A stretch of DNA of 28,175 bases from Pseudomonadota bacterium. Lineage in GTDB: Bacteria > Pseudomonadota > Alphaproteobacteria > Caulobacterales > Caulobacteraceae. The notes beneath the pieces are model-generated. The model saw only the letters and a program-made list of their open reading frames with translations. It was not told the origin of the DNA and did not search any database. Below, in pieces: positions 6,605 to 14,598 of this stretch (the stretch's first letter is position 1; every line of letters starts with the position of its first letter). Position numbers and translations under genes: made by a program. The stretch is from NCBI GenBank assembly GCA_023434265.1, contig JAEYTA010000179.1, positions 1 through 28,175 of the forward strand, written 5' to 3'.

Positions 6605-6636
6605 GAGGGGCGGTACGGTCAAACGGACCGCCCCTC
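6605..6636 (-). terminator. Hairpin between rhlE and hicBA
   Basis: GAGGGGCGG (6605-6613) and CCGCCCCTC (6628-6636) form a perfect 9-bp stem. An inner GGTC/GACC repeat offers an alternative pairing. It starts about 10 nt beyond the rhlE stop, with no T-tract on the minus strand. It could end rhlE transcription, or act as an operator for hicBA, whose promoter must be here unless it is read from rhlE. Confidence 0.5.
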
Positions 6637-6646
6637 TGCCACAGTC

Positions 6647-8143
6647 CTACCCCTTCGCCGCATACCCCTTGCCGCCGTTCGACGGGCGGCGGCGGCGCGG
6701 GCGGCGCTTCAGTTCGCCGACTGGCTTGGGCTCGGCCTGCCGCGGGTCGTTGTTGACGACGCGGGCGCGATCGCCGGCCATGGGGTCGTAGGCCGCGGCC
6801 GGGCGCTCGGCGTGGTGGGTGCGGTCGCGCTGGCCGCCCTTGCGCTGCCGATGCGGCTGGCCGCCGCCTTCGGGACGGACGCCGTCGCGACGCGGGTTGC
6901 GGCCGCGGCCGCCGCGGCCCGGCTGCTCTGACTTGCCGGCGCTGTCGATGCTGGCCTTCTTGCCGACGCCCGAGGCCATGATCGAGGCGTCCAGCTGGGC
7001 CAGCTGCTTGTCGTTGCGCCGGTCGATGGCGGGGATCTTCTGGCGGGTGACCTTCTCGATGTCCTTGAGCAGCTTCATCTCGTCGCCCGCGACGAAGCTG
7101 ATGGCGGTGCCGTCAGAGCCGGCGCGCGCGGTGCGGCCGATGCGGTGGACATAGGCCTCGGGCACATAGGGCAGCTCGAAGTTGACCACGTGGGTGACCT
7201 TGTCGACGTCGATGCCGCGGGCGGCGATGTCGGTGGCGACCAGCACGCGCAGCTTGCCGTTCTTGAAGGCCTCCAGCGCGCGTTCGCGCTGCGGCTGGCT
7301 CTTGTTGCCGTGGATGGCCCCGGCCTCGACGCCGCCGGCCTCGAGGTAGGCGGCGACCTTGTCGGCCCCGTGCTTGGTCTTGGTGAAGACCAGGCAGCGG
7401 GTATAGGCCGGGTCGGAGAACAGTTCGGTCAGCAGGGCGCGCTTGCGACCCTGTTCGATCCAGATCACCGACTGGTTGATGCGCTCGACGGTGGTCGCCT
7501 GCGGCGTGACCGACACCTTGACCGGGTCCTTGAGCAGCTCGCCGGCCAGCTTGCCGATCTCCGACGGCATGGTGGCCGAGAAGAACAGGTTCTGGCGCCG
7601 CGCGGGCAGGCGCGAGGTGATCTGGCGGATCGGCTTGATGAAGCCGAGGTCGAGCATCTGGTCGGCCTCGTCGAGCACGAAGATCTCGGTCGAGGAGAGG
7701 TCCAGGGTCTTCTGCTGGATGTGGTCGAGCAGGCGGCCCGGGGCGGCGACGAGGATGTCGAGGCCCTGCTGCAGGGCGCGCTCCTGGGCGCCGTACTTCA
7801 CACCGCCGAAGATCACGGCGACGCGGAAGCCGAGGTGCTTGCCGTAGGCCTTGAAGCTCTCGCCGATCTGGGTGGCCAGCTCGCGGGTCGGCGACAGCAC
7901 CAGGCAGCGCGTGGTGCGCGGCACGGGAGCGGTGCGGTTGGCGGCCAGCCGGTGCAGGATCGGCAGGGCGAAGGCCGCGGTCTTGCCGGTGCCGGTCTGG
8001 GCGATGCCCAGCAGGTCCTTGCCGGCCATTACGTCGGGGATGGCCTTGGACTGGATCGGGGTCGGCTTCTCATAGCCCTCGGCCTTGAGGGCGGAGAGCA
8101 GGGCCGGGTTCAGGCCCATGGTTTCGAAGGTCGTGTTCGTCAC
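6647..8143 (-). CDS. rhlE: DEAD-box ATP-dependent RNA helicase, RhlE type
   Basis: A 498-residue protein. RecA-like domain 1 has the Q motif (YEKPTPIQ, about 24-31), Walker A AQTGTGKT (48-55), PTREL, the DEAD box at 158-161 and SAT at 189-191. Domain 2 has RGIDV and HRIGRTARAG. After about residue 385 comes a basic, Arg/Gly-rich low-complexity tail ending RRPRRRRPSNGGKGYAAKG, typical of RhlE proteins and used for non-specific RNA binding. RhlE helicases remodel structured RNA in ribosome assembly and mRNA decay, often in the cold. The 340-bp gap upstream leaves room for a long 5' leader, common for cold-induced helicases (inference). Confidence 0.93.
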   Translation of the reverse strand: MTNTTFETMGLNPALLSALKAEGYEKPTPIQSKAIPDVMAGKDLLGIAQTGTGKTAAFALPILHRLAANRTAPVPRTTRCLVLSPTRELATQIGESFKAYGKHLGFRVAVIFGGVKYGAQERALQQGLDILVAAPGRLLDHIQQKTLDLSSTEIFVLDEADQMLDLGFIKPIRQITSRLPARRQNLFFSATMPSEIGKLAGELLKDPVKVSVTPQATTVERINQSVIWIEQGRKRALLTELFSDPAYTRCLVFTKTKHGADKVAAYLEAGGVEAGAIHGNKSQPQRERALEAFKNGKLRVLVATDIAARGIDVDKVTHVVNFELPYVPEAYVHRIGRTARAGSDGTAISFVAGDEMKLLKDIEKVTRQKIPAIDRRNDKQLAQLDASIMASGVGKKASIDSAGKSEQPGRGGRGRNPRRDGVRPEGGGQPHRQRKGGQRDRTHHAERPAAAYDPMAGDRARVVNNDPRQAEPKPVGELKRRPRRRRPSNGGKGYAAKG

Positions 8144-8483
8144 GGTCGTCTTTCATGTGCGGAGACGCGCACGACCGGGGCTCGCCGGGCCGACGCGCGC
8201 CTCCGGCCCCCCTCGGGGGCGGGAAACGGGCGTCGCCCTGCGTGACGGGACGACGAAGGATCTCGAGGAGCCGGGGCGCTTCTACAGACTGGCCCCGAGG
8301 GACCCTCACGCACTGGAGCGCGCCGGACATCGCGTGGTGCGATGCAGCATCAGATGGGCCCTCATTGCGGCGCGGTCAAGGCGAAGCCGTCGAACGGCAT
8401 CGTCAGGGATCGTCAGGTCCCGTCCGGACACGTCAGGCCTAGGGTGCGCGTGGAAGAACAACGGTATGGCGAGGGAGGAAGCC
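8144..8483. other. 340-bp divergent intergenic region between rhlE and the exported-protein gene
   Basis: No convincing gene on either strand; the long frames crossing it are out-of-phase extensions of the neighbours. It must hold the promoters of rhlE (leftward) and of the small exported protein (rightward). The only clear structure is the tandem 10-bp repeat at 8401-8440. I could not pick -35/-10 elements with confidence. Confidence 0.6.
8401..8440 (+). repeat. Four tandem 10-bp repeats, consensus CGTCAGGnnn
   Basis: CGTCAGG occurs at 8401, 8411 and 8431, with CGTCCGG at 8421, each on an exact 10-bp register, so the seven conserved bases face the same side of the helix. The block ends 43 bp before the start codon of the exported-protein gene. 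This is the arrangement expected of a multi-site operator for a regulator that binds cooperatively, or of a recent tandem duplication. Confidence 0.75.
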
Positions 8484-8999
8484 ATGAGGAAGTTCGGAGC
8501 CGGCCTGATCGCGGTTGCGGTCGTCGGCATGACGGCGGCGCCCGTCGCGGCCCAGCAGGGCCAGATCGTGCGCCTGGGCGATGCGGGCCTGAGCTGTCCG
8601 CAGATCGCGACCGAGGCCGGTCAGCTGACCGAAGCGCTGGGCGGGGCCCCGGAGGGCGGGGTGTTCACCAGCGAGCAGGCCATCGGAGCGGCCACCGCGG
8701 CGGCCACCCAGACCGCCCTGCTGTCCGGCGCAGGTCGGGCGCTTCCGGGGGTCGGCTTTCTCGGCAGCGCGCTGGGGGCCATGGCCCGGCGCGACCGAGA
8801 GCGGCGCGAGGCCGAGGCGGTCGTGGCGCGGCAGCGCTGGTACTATCTGAACGGTCTCTACACCGGCCGGGACTGCGACCGGGTGCTGGCCGAGGCCGCC
8901 GCGCCGGCGGCGGCCCCCGCGGTCGAGCCCGCACCGGTCGAGGCCGCGCCGTCGGAGCCCGAGCCCGCGACCGACGCCGCGCCCGCGACCGGAGCCTGA
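8484..8999 (+). CDS. Small exported protein with an Ala/Pro/Glu-rich tail
   Basis: A 171-residue protein. ATG 8484 is chosen because GGGAGGAA (8473-8480) lies at ideal spacing and the protein then starts with a clear Sec signal (MRKFGAGLIAVAVVG..., cleavage near PVAAQ, residue 23 or so). The mature part has two Cys (GLSC and GRDC) that could pair in the periplasm. A hydrophobic Ala/Gly-rich segment (AIGAATAAATQTALLSGAGR...) is followed by a charged stretch RRDRERREAEA, then a low-complexity tail of Ala, Pro and Glu from about 135. I do not recognise the family. Probably periplasmic or envelope-associated; transcribed alone, with two hairpins after its stop. Confidence 0.75.
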   Translation: MRKFGAGLIAVAVVGMTAAPVAAQQGQIVRLGDAGLSCPQIATEAGQLTEALGGAPEGGVFTSEQAIGAATAAATQTALLSGAGRALPGVGFLGSALGAMARRDRERREAEAVVARQRWYYLNGLYTGRDCDRVLAEAAAPAAAPAVEPAPVEAAPSEPEPATDAAPATGA

Positions 9000-9007
9000 T
9001 CCCCGAC

Positions 9008-9079
9008 GTCGCCCGGGGCGACCCTTCACCACCTCCCCGGGAGACCGCCCCCGCCCGCACTGCCCTGCGGGCGGGGGCG
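9008..9079 (+). terminator. Two hairpins after the exported-protein gene
   Basis: GTCGCC (9008-9013) pairs with GGCGAC (9017-9022). A much stronger perfect 14-bp stem has arms at 9046-9059 and 9066-9079 with loop CTGCCC. No T-run follows, which is common for GC-rich genomes. Likely separates this transcript from malate synthase. Confidence 0.6.
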
Positions 9080-9153
9080 ACGTTCTGCGCGGAACCGTCT
9101 CGACTTACCCGGCGTCATCACGGAATGTTACAGCCTCGCCCGAGGAGACGCCC

Positions 9154-11256
9154 ATGACGATGACGCCCCGCGCCGGCCTTCAGGTCGCCAGCGAACTGGC
9201 CGACTTCATCGAGGACGAGGCGCTGGCCGGCGTCGGGATAGAGACGGAGGCCTTCTGGCGCGGGGCGGCGGCCCTCCTGGCCCGTTTCGCGCCTCGCAAC
9301 CGCGACCTGCTGAAGGCGCGGGACCGGCTGCAGGCGGCGATCGACGACTGGCATACGGCGCGCCGGGATCGCCCGCATGACCCGGAAGCGGCCGAGGCCT
9401 TCCTGCGCACCATCGGCTACCTCGTCCCGCAGCCGGCGCCGTTCACGGTCGGGACGCGCGGGGTCGACGCCGAGATCGCCACTATGGCGGGGCCGCAGCT
9501 GGTCGTCCCGTCGCTCAACGCCCGCTTCGTGCTCAACGCCGCCAACGCGCGCTGGGGCAGCCTGTACGACGCCCTCTACGGCACGGACGCGCTCGGGGAG
9601 GCCCCGTCGGCCGGCCCCTACGACCCGGCGCGGGGCGCGCGGGTGGTGGCGCGGGCGAAGGCCTTCCTCGACGAGGCCGTGCCGTTGGCGGTCGGGTCGT
9701 GGGCCGACCTCGCCGACCCGGAGACCATCACCCTGCGCGACCCCTCCCAGTACGTCGGCGCCGGCGAACGTTCGCGCCTGTTCCGTCACCACGGGCTGCA
9801 CATCGAGGTGGTGTTCGACCGCGATCACCCGATCGGCCGCGAGGACACGGCCGGGATTTCGGACGTGGTGCTGGAAGCGGCCCTGACCACCATCGTCGAC
9901 CTCGAGGACTCGGTCGCGGCCGTCGACGCCGCCGACAAGGTCGCGGCCTGGCGGAACTGGCTGGGCCTGATGCGCGGCGATCTGGTCGAGACCTTCGACA
10001 AGGGCGGGCGGTCGACCACCCGGGCGCTGGCGGAGGACCGGAGCTACACCGCCCCCGACGGCTCGACCGTGACCTTGCCGGGCCGGTCGCTGCTTTTCGT
10101 GCGCAACGTCGGCCACCTGATGACGACGCCGGCGATCCTGCTTCCCGACGGGTCGGAGGCGCCCGAGGGCGTGCTCGACGCGCTCGTCACGAGCCTGATC
10201 GGGATGCATGACCTGAAAGGTCTGGGCCGCTTCCGCAACAGCCGCACCGGCTCGATCTACATCGTCAAGCCGAAGATGCACGGACCCGAGGAGTGCGCCT
10301 TCACCGACGAGCTGTTCGACGCGGTCGAGGACCTGCTCGGCCTGCCGCGCCACACGATCAAGGTCGGGGTCATGGACGAGGAGCGCCGCACCTCGGCCAA
10401 CCTCGCGGCCTGCATCCACGCGGTGAAGGACCGCATTGTCTTCATCAACACCGGCTTCCTCGATCGCACCGGAGACGAGATCCACACCTGCATGCTGGGC
10501 GGTCCGGTGGTGCGCAAGGCGGCGATGAAGGCGACGCCGTGGATCGCCGCCTACGAGGCCCGCAACGTCGCCATCGGCCTCGCCTGCGGCCTCGACGGCA
10601 AGGCGCAGATCGGCAAGGGCATGTGGGCGGCGCCAGATCGCATGGCCGAGATGCTGGAGCAGAAGGCGGCGCATCCCAAGACCGGGGCCAACACCGCCTG
10701 GGTCCCGTCGCCCACGGCGGCGACCCTGCACGCCCTGCACTATCACCAGACCGACGTCTTCGCCCTGCGCCCGCAGATCGCCGCGCAGCCATGCCCGCCG
10801 CTGGCCGACCTGCTCACCCCGCCGCTGGCGGAAGGCCGGACCTGGTCGGAGGCCGAGATCGCCGAGGAGCTCGACAACAACGCCCAGGGCCTGCTCGGCT
10901 ACGTGGTCCGCTGGATCGACCAGGGGGTCGGCTGCTCCAAGGTGCCGGACATCCACGACGTCGGCCTGATGGAGGATCGCGCCACCCTGCGCATCTCATC
11001 CCAGCACATGGCCAACTGGCTGCTGCACGGGGTGTGCACGGCGGCGCAGGTCGACGCCGCCCTGCTGCGCATGGCGGCGAAGGTGGACGCCCAGAACGCC
11101 GGCGATCCGCTCTATCGGCCCATGGCCCCCGACCCGGCGAACAGCCTCGCCTTCCAGGCGGCGCGCGCCCTGGTGTTCGAGGGGGCGGCCCAGCCGAACG
11201 GCTACACCGAGCCGTTGCTGCATGCCTTCAGGCGGCGGGCGAAGGCGGCCTACTGA
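9154..11256 (+). CDS. glcB: Malate synthase G
   Basis: A 700-residue monomeric-type enzyme that condenses glyoxylate and acetyl-CoA to malate, the second step of the glyoxylate shunt. Diagnostic stretches include TTIVDLEDSVAAVDAADK, LMTTPAILLPDG, the KVGVMDEERRTSANLAACI segment, VFINTGFLDRTGDEIHT, and GVGCSKVPDIHDVGLMEDRATLR, where the Asp of MEDRATLR (Asp608) corresponds to the catalytic base and SSQHMANWL follows. Length matches GlcB (about 720). GAGGAG (9140-9145) precedes ATG 9154; ATG 9160 is an alternative. No isocitrate lyase or glycolate genes lie nearby. The 3' end overlaps the convergent HlyD-family gene by 7 bp. Confidence 0.97.
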   Translation: MTMTPRAGLQVASELADFIEDEALAGVGIETEAFWRGAAALLARFAPRNRDLLKARDRLQAAIDDWHTARRDRPHDPEAAEAFLRTIGYLVPQPAPFTVGTRGVDAEIATMAGPQLVVPSLNARFVLNAANARWGSLYDALYGTDALGEAPSAGPYDPARGARVVARAKAFLDEAVPLAVGSWADLADPETITLRDPSQYVGAGERSRLFRHHGLHIEVVFDRDHPIGREDTAGISDVVLEAALTTIVDLEDSVAAVDAADKVAAWRNWLGLMRGDLVETFDKGGRSTTRALAEDRSYTAPDGSTVTLPGRSLLFVRNVGHLMTTPAILLPDGSEAPEGVLDALVTSLIGMHDLKGLGRFRNSRTGSIYIVKPKMHGPEECAFTDELFDAVEDLLGLPRHTIKVGVMDEERRTSANLAACIHAVKDRIVFINTGFLDRTGDEIHTCMLGGPVVRKAAMKATPWIAAYEARNVAIGLACGLDGKAQIGKGMWAAPDRMAEMLEQKAAHPKTGANTAWVPSPTAATLHALHYHQTDVFALRPQIAAQPCPPLADLLTPPLAEGRTWSEAEIAEELDNNAQGLLGYVVRWIDQGVGCSKVPDIHDVGLMEDRATLRISSQHMANWLLHGVCTAAQVDAALLRMAAKVDAQNAGDPLYRPMAPDPANSLAFQAARALVFEGAAQPNGYTEPLLHAFRRRAKAAY

Positions 11257-12608
11257 ACGCTTCCCGAGCGCCACAGATTGTTGGTCAGCGGCTCAAGCAG
11301 GTAGGCCAGCGCCGTCCGCTTGCGAAGGAGGACGACGACCTCGACCGGCGCGCCCGGCCGCAGGCTGCTGGCGGTCCGGCCGAGCTTCTCCATCTCGGCC
11401 GCCGGCACGACGATCTCGGCGCGGAAATAGCTGGCCCCGCTCTCCTCGACGGTGAAGCTGTCGGCCGAGATGCGGGTGACGCGGCCGTGGATGACCGGCG
11501 GGTTGCGCTCGCGGAGGCCGGGGAAACGCACCTCCGTGGTCTGGCCGACCTTGAGGTTGTCGATGTCGGTGGGGCTGATCTGGGCGACGATCACCTGCGA
11601 GGCGTCGTCAGGGACGATCTCCATCAGCGTCTGGCCGGGCTGGATCACGCCGCCCTCGGTGAAGATGGTCAGGCCGACCACCTGGCCGGAGACCGGCGCC
11701 TTGACCTCGCTGCGCGCGATCTGCGCCCGCAGCTCGGCGAGACGGGGGCGGAGCTCGTTCAGCTGCACGTCGATCTGTCGCAGCTGGTCGGCGACGTCCT
11801 CGCCCATGCGGGTGGTCACGCCGGACATCTGCAAGCGGGTCTCGCCGACGGCCTCGCGGGAGCGGGCGATCTGGGCGCGAAGCGAGCCAAGTTCGCCGTC
11901 CAGCTGGGCGGCGGCGCGCTCGAGCGCCCGCACCCGGGTCAACGGGGCGTAGCCGCGCTCGGCCAGGCTGCGCATGCCGGCCAGTTCGTCCTCGATCAGG
12001 CGGCGCTGTTCCTGGTTGGCGGCGATCTGGCGTTCGTAGCCGGCGATCTGCTCGTTGAGCTGGGCGATGCGCTGGCCGAGCACGCCGGTCTCGGTGGTGC
12101 GGCCGCTGCGCCGGGCCTGGAATTGCAGGCGCTGGATGCGCAGGGACTCCTGCGCCAGCGCCGCGTCGGCAGGCGCCAGATCGGCGAATTCGGCGGGGAC
12201 CGGGATCGTCGCGAGGCCGTCGCGTTCGGCGACGAGCCGGGCCCTCTGGGCCAGCAGGGCGTAGACCTGCCCGGCCACGCCCCGTTCGGTGGCGCGCAGT
12301 TCGCCGCTGGTCAGGGTCAACAGGACCTGGCCCTGCCGGACCGTGTCGCCCTCCGCCACATGCAGCGAGCCGACCACGCCGCCTTCCCGGTGCTGCACCG
12401 CCTGACGGTTGCCGGAGACGGCGATCTGGCCCTGGGCGTAGGCGCCCGCGTCCAGGGGCGCGAAGGCCGCCCAGCCGAGGAAGAGGACGAAGAAGGCCAG
12501 CAGGATGCCGCCGCCGAGCATGAGCTCCCGGCGCGGGGCGTCGGCGACGGGCGCCGGCGACGGAGCCTCGGGCGCGGCCGGGGCGGACGGAGAGGCGGTG
12601 TCGGTCAT
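11250..12608 (-). CDS. HlyD-family periplasmic adaptor of a type I secretion system
   Basis: A 452-residue membrane fusion protein of the PrtE/RsaE kind. A cytoplasmic Pro/Ala-rich leader (1-28) is followed by one membrane helix (about 31-49), then a lipoyl half-domain (VQHREGGVVGSLHVAEGDTV), a long alpha-helical coiled-coil hairpin (about 120-290, many Gln/Arg/Glu heptads), the second lipoyl half (VKAPVSGQVVGL) and a beta-barrel ending PGAPVEVVVLLRKRTALAYL. It bridges the inner-membrane ABC exporter to a TolC-like channel. Its ATG overlaps the exporter's stop (ATGA at 12605-12608), so the two are coupled. No TolC gene is present here. Confidence 0.93.
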   Translation of the reverse strand: MTDTASPSAPAAPEAPSPAPVADAPRRELMLGGGILLAFFVLFLGWAAFAPLDAGAYAQGQIAVSGNRQAVQHREGGVVGSLHVAEGDTVRQGQVLLTLTSGELRATERGVAGQVYALLAQRARLVAERDGLATIPVPAEFADLAPADAALAQESLRIQRLQFQARRSGRTTETGVLGQRIAQLNEQIAGYERQIAANQEQRRLIEDELAGMRSLAERGYAPLTRVRALERAAAQLDGELGSLRAQIARSREAVGETRLQMSGVTTRMGEDVADQLRQIDVQLNELRPRLAELRAQIARSEVKAPVSGQVVGLTIFTEGGVIQPGQTLMEIVPDDASQVIVAQISPTDIDNLKVGQTTEVRFPGLRERNPPVIHGRVTRISADSFTVEESGASYFRAEIVVPAAEMEKLGRTASSLRPGAPVEVVVLLRKRTALAYLLEPLTNNLWRSGSVQ

Positions 12609-14473
12609 GAACTGCGCCGCTGCGGCCGGACATTGGCCAGCCGGGCGGGAGTCTGGGCGGCCGGGGCGGCCGATTGGGCCGGAGCGGGGGCGGTCGGGCG
12701 GGGGCCGGCGCCGCGCATCTTCTCCAGCACCTCCTCGCGCGGTCCCTCGAGCTGGACCACGCCGTCGCGCATCATCAGCAGACGGTCGACGCGGGCCAGC
12801 ACGCCGGCCCGGTGGGCGATGATGACCACGGCGGCGCCGCGCCCGGCCGCGCCGAGGATGGCCTGCATCAGGGCGGCCTCTCCCTCCTGGTCGAGGTTGG
12901 AGTTGGGTTCGTCCAGCACCAGCAGCACCGGGTCGCCGTAGAGGGCCCGGGCCAGGGCCACGCGCTGGGCCTGACCCGCCGACAATCCCTGCCCGTAGGG
13001 GCCGAGCACGGTGTCGTATCCGTGCGGCAGGCGCAGGATCATCTCATGGGCGCCGGCGGCTACCGCGGCCCTGACGGCGTCCCGGTCGGCCGTCTCCGGG
13101 TCGACGCCCACCGCGGTGGCGAAGCGCGAGATGTTCTCCTTGATCGAGCCGGCGAACAGGCTGGGGACCTGGGGCAGGTAGCCGATCCAGCGCGCCAGTT
13201 CGTCGCCCTCGCGGGCGTCGTAGTCGGCGCCGTCGAGACGCACCGCGCCGACCTGGGGCTTGAGCGCGCCGGCCAGCACCCGTGCGAGGGTGGTCTTGCC
13301 CGAGCCGCTGGCCCCGACGATGCCGAGCGTCTGCCCGGGCTTGAGGGTGAAGCCGACCCCGCGCAGCTGCGGGTTCTCGGTCCCGGGGAACTTCACCGAA
13401 ACCCCCTCGACCTGCAGGCGGCCGCGGGGATCGGGCAGGGCGGTGCGCTCGCGATCGACGGCGGCGGTGCCCGCGAACAGGTCGGTCAGGGTCTTCCAGC
13501 TGGTCCGGGCCTGGACCAGGCTGGGCCAGACGCCGACCAGCAGTTCGATCGGGGCGACGGCGCGGCTCAGCAGCACCGAGGCGGCGATGATGGCGCCGGG
13601 CGAAATCTCGCTGCGCACCGCAAGCAGGGCGGCGACGCCGAGCGCCGCCGACTGCATGGTCAGGCGCAGGAATTTGATCGCGCCGCTGTAGCGGCCGCCG
13701 GCCAGCTGGGCGTCGGCCTGGGCGGCGGTGGCCTGGCGGCGCTCCTCGACCTGCCGGGCGATGGAGGCCTGGCGCATGCCCAGCGCCCGGACCACCTCGG
13801 CCTGGGCGGCGACGCCTTCCTGTGAGGCGTAGGCGTGGTTCTGCGACTGGATGGCCTTGTTGAGGCGGGGACGGGTGTCGCGCTCGTTCAGCCAGGCGAG
13901 GGTGAACAGCACGATGCCGCCGACCAGGGTCAGCAGGCCCAGCGCGGGGTGCAGCAGGAAACAGCAGATCAGGTAGATCGGCGTCCACGGCGCGTCGAAC
14001 AGGGCCAGCATGCCCTGGCCGCCGATGGCCGAGCGGACGTGGTCGAACTCGCGCAGGGCCTGGGTGTTCGGGGCCTTGGCCTGCAGGTCGACGACCCGGG
14101 CCAGCACCTTGCCGGACAGCATGCGGTCCAGACGCAGGCCGGCGCGCAGCATCAGACGGCCGCGCAGCCAGTCCAGCGCCGCGAGGGCGGCCAGCGCGAA
14201 CAGGGCGACCATGGAGACCAGCACCAGGGTCATCAGGCCGCCGGTCGGCACCACCCGGTCGTAGACCTGCATCATGTACAGGGTGGGGGTCAGGTAGAGC
14301 AGGTTGACCGCCGCGGAGAAGATCGCCGCCCACAGGAAGTGCACCCGGCAGGCGCGCAGCGCCTCGGCCAGGGGTTCGGTCCCGGGTTTGCTGGGAAGCA
14401 GGTGTTTCAGCACGGGCGCGGTCGGCTCCTGGTCGATCGGGTCCCAGCCTAACGTGTGGACGTGATTAGACAT
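12605..14473 (-). CDS. Type I secretion ABC exporter, permease plus ATPase
   Basis: A 622-residue half-transporter of the PrtD/RsaD family. The membrane domain (about 45-335) contains AIFSAAVNLLYLTPTLYMMQ and YDRVVPTGGL, and DAPWTPIYLICCFLLHP. The ATPase has Walker A GASGSGKTT (387-395), Q-loop GYLPQVPSLF, signature LSAGQ (497-501), Walker B LLVLDE (517-522) and the switch His in IIAHR. There is no N-terminal C39 peptidase domain, so substrates should carry a C-terminal RTX-type signal. A low-complexity Ala/Pro tail follows residue 590. It is first gene of a two-gene operon; no RTX substrate gene is visible in the window. Confidence 0.94.
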   Translation of the reverse strand: MSNHVHTLGWDPIDQEPTAPVLKHLLPSKPGTEPLAEALRACRVHFLWAAIFSAAVNLLYLTPTLYMMQVYDRVVPTGGLMTLVLVSMVALFALAALAALDWLRGRLMLRAGLRLDRMLSGKVLARVVDLQAKAPNTQALREFDHVRSAIGGQGMLALFDAPWTPIYLICCFLLHPALGLLTLVGGIVLFTLAWLNERDTRPRLNKAIQSQNHAYASQEGVAAQAEVVRALGMRQASIARQVEERRQATAAQADAQLAGGRYSGAIKFLRLTMQSAALGVAALLAVRSEISPGAIIAASVLLSRAVAPIELLVGVWPSLVQARTSWKTLTDLFAGTAAVDRERTALPDPRGRLQVEGVSVKFPGTENPQLRGVGFTLKPGQTLGIVGASGSGKTTLARVLAGALKPQVGAVRLDGADYDAREGDELARWIGYLPQVPSLFAGSIKENISRFATAVGVDPETADRDAVRAAVAAGAHEMILRLPHGYDTVLGPYGQGLSAGQAQRVALARALYGDPVLLVLDEPNSNLDQEGEAALMQAILGAAGRGAAVVIIAHRAGVLARVDRLLMMRDGVVQLEGPREEVLEKMRGAGPRPTAPAPAQSAAPAAQTPARLANVRPQRRSS

Positions 14474-14487
14474 AGTGCCGGTTTCTC

Positions 14488-14520
14488 CCGGCGGGAATAC
14501 GGCGCCCTCCCTCCCGCCGG
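14488..14520. promoter_or_regulatory. Inverted repeat between the type I secretion operon and the ABC-peptidase operon
   Basis: CCGGCGGGA (14488-14496) and TCCCGCCGG (14512-14520) form a perfect 9-bp inverted repeat separated by 15 bases. It lies 15 bp upstream of the exporter start, so in RNA it would fold in the 5' leader next to the ribosome site; as DNA it could be an operator shared with the divergent gene. Confidence 0.4.
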
Positions 14521-14598
14521 CGGCGAACCTGACCCATGTTTAACTTGCGACCCCCGGACCCGGGCGACAGGGTAGGGCGAGCACCAAGGGGGATGCGC

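Noticed and set aside
5979..6791. A 270-residue plus-strand frame across the islet and hicBA
   Set aside because: It is antisense to the hicA, hicB and rhlE frames, all of which show family motifs, and it passes through a dispersed repeat.
10293..12941. An 882-residue plus-strand frame spanning glcB and the secretion genes
   Set aside because: It runs out of phase through malate synthase and antisense to the HlyD and ABC genes. It has Arg/Pro/Gly-rich shadow composition and no domain.
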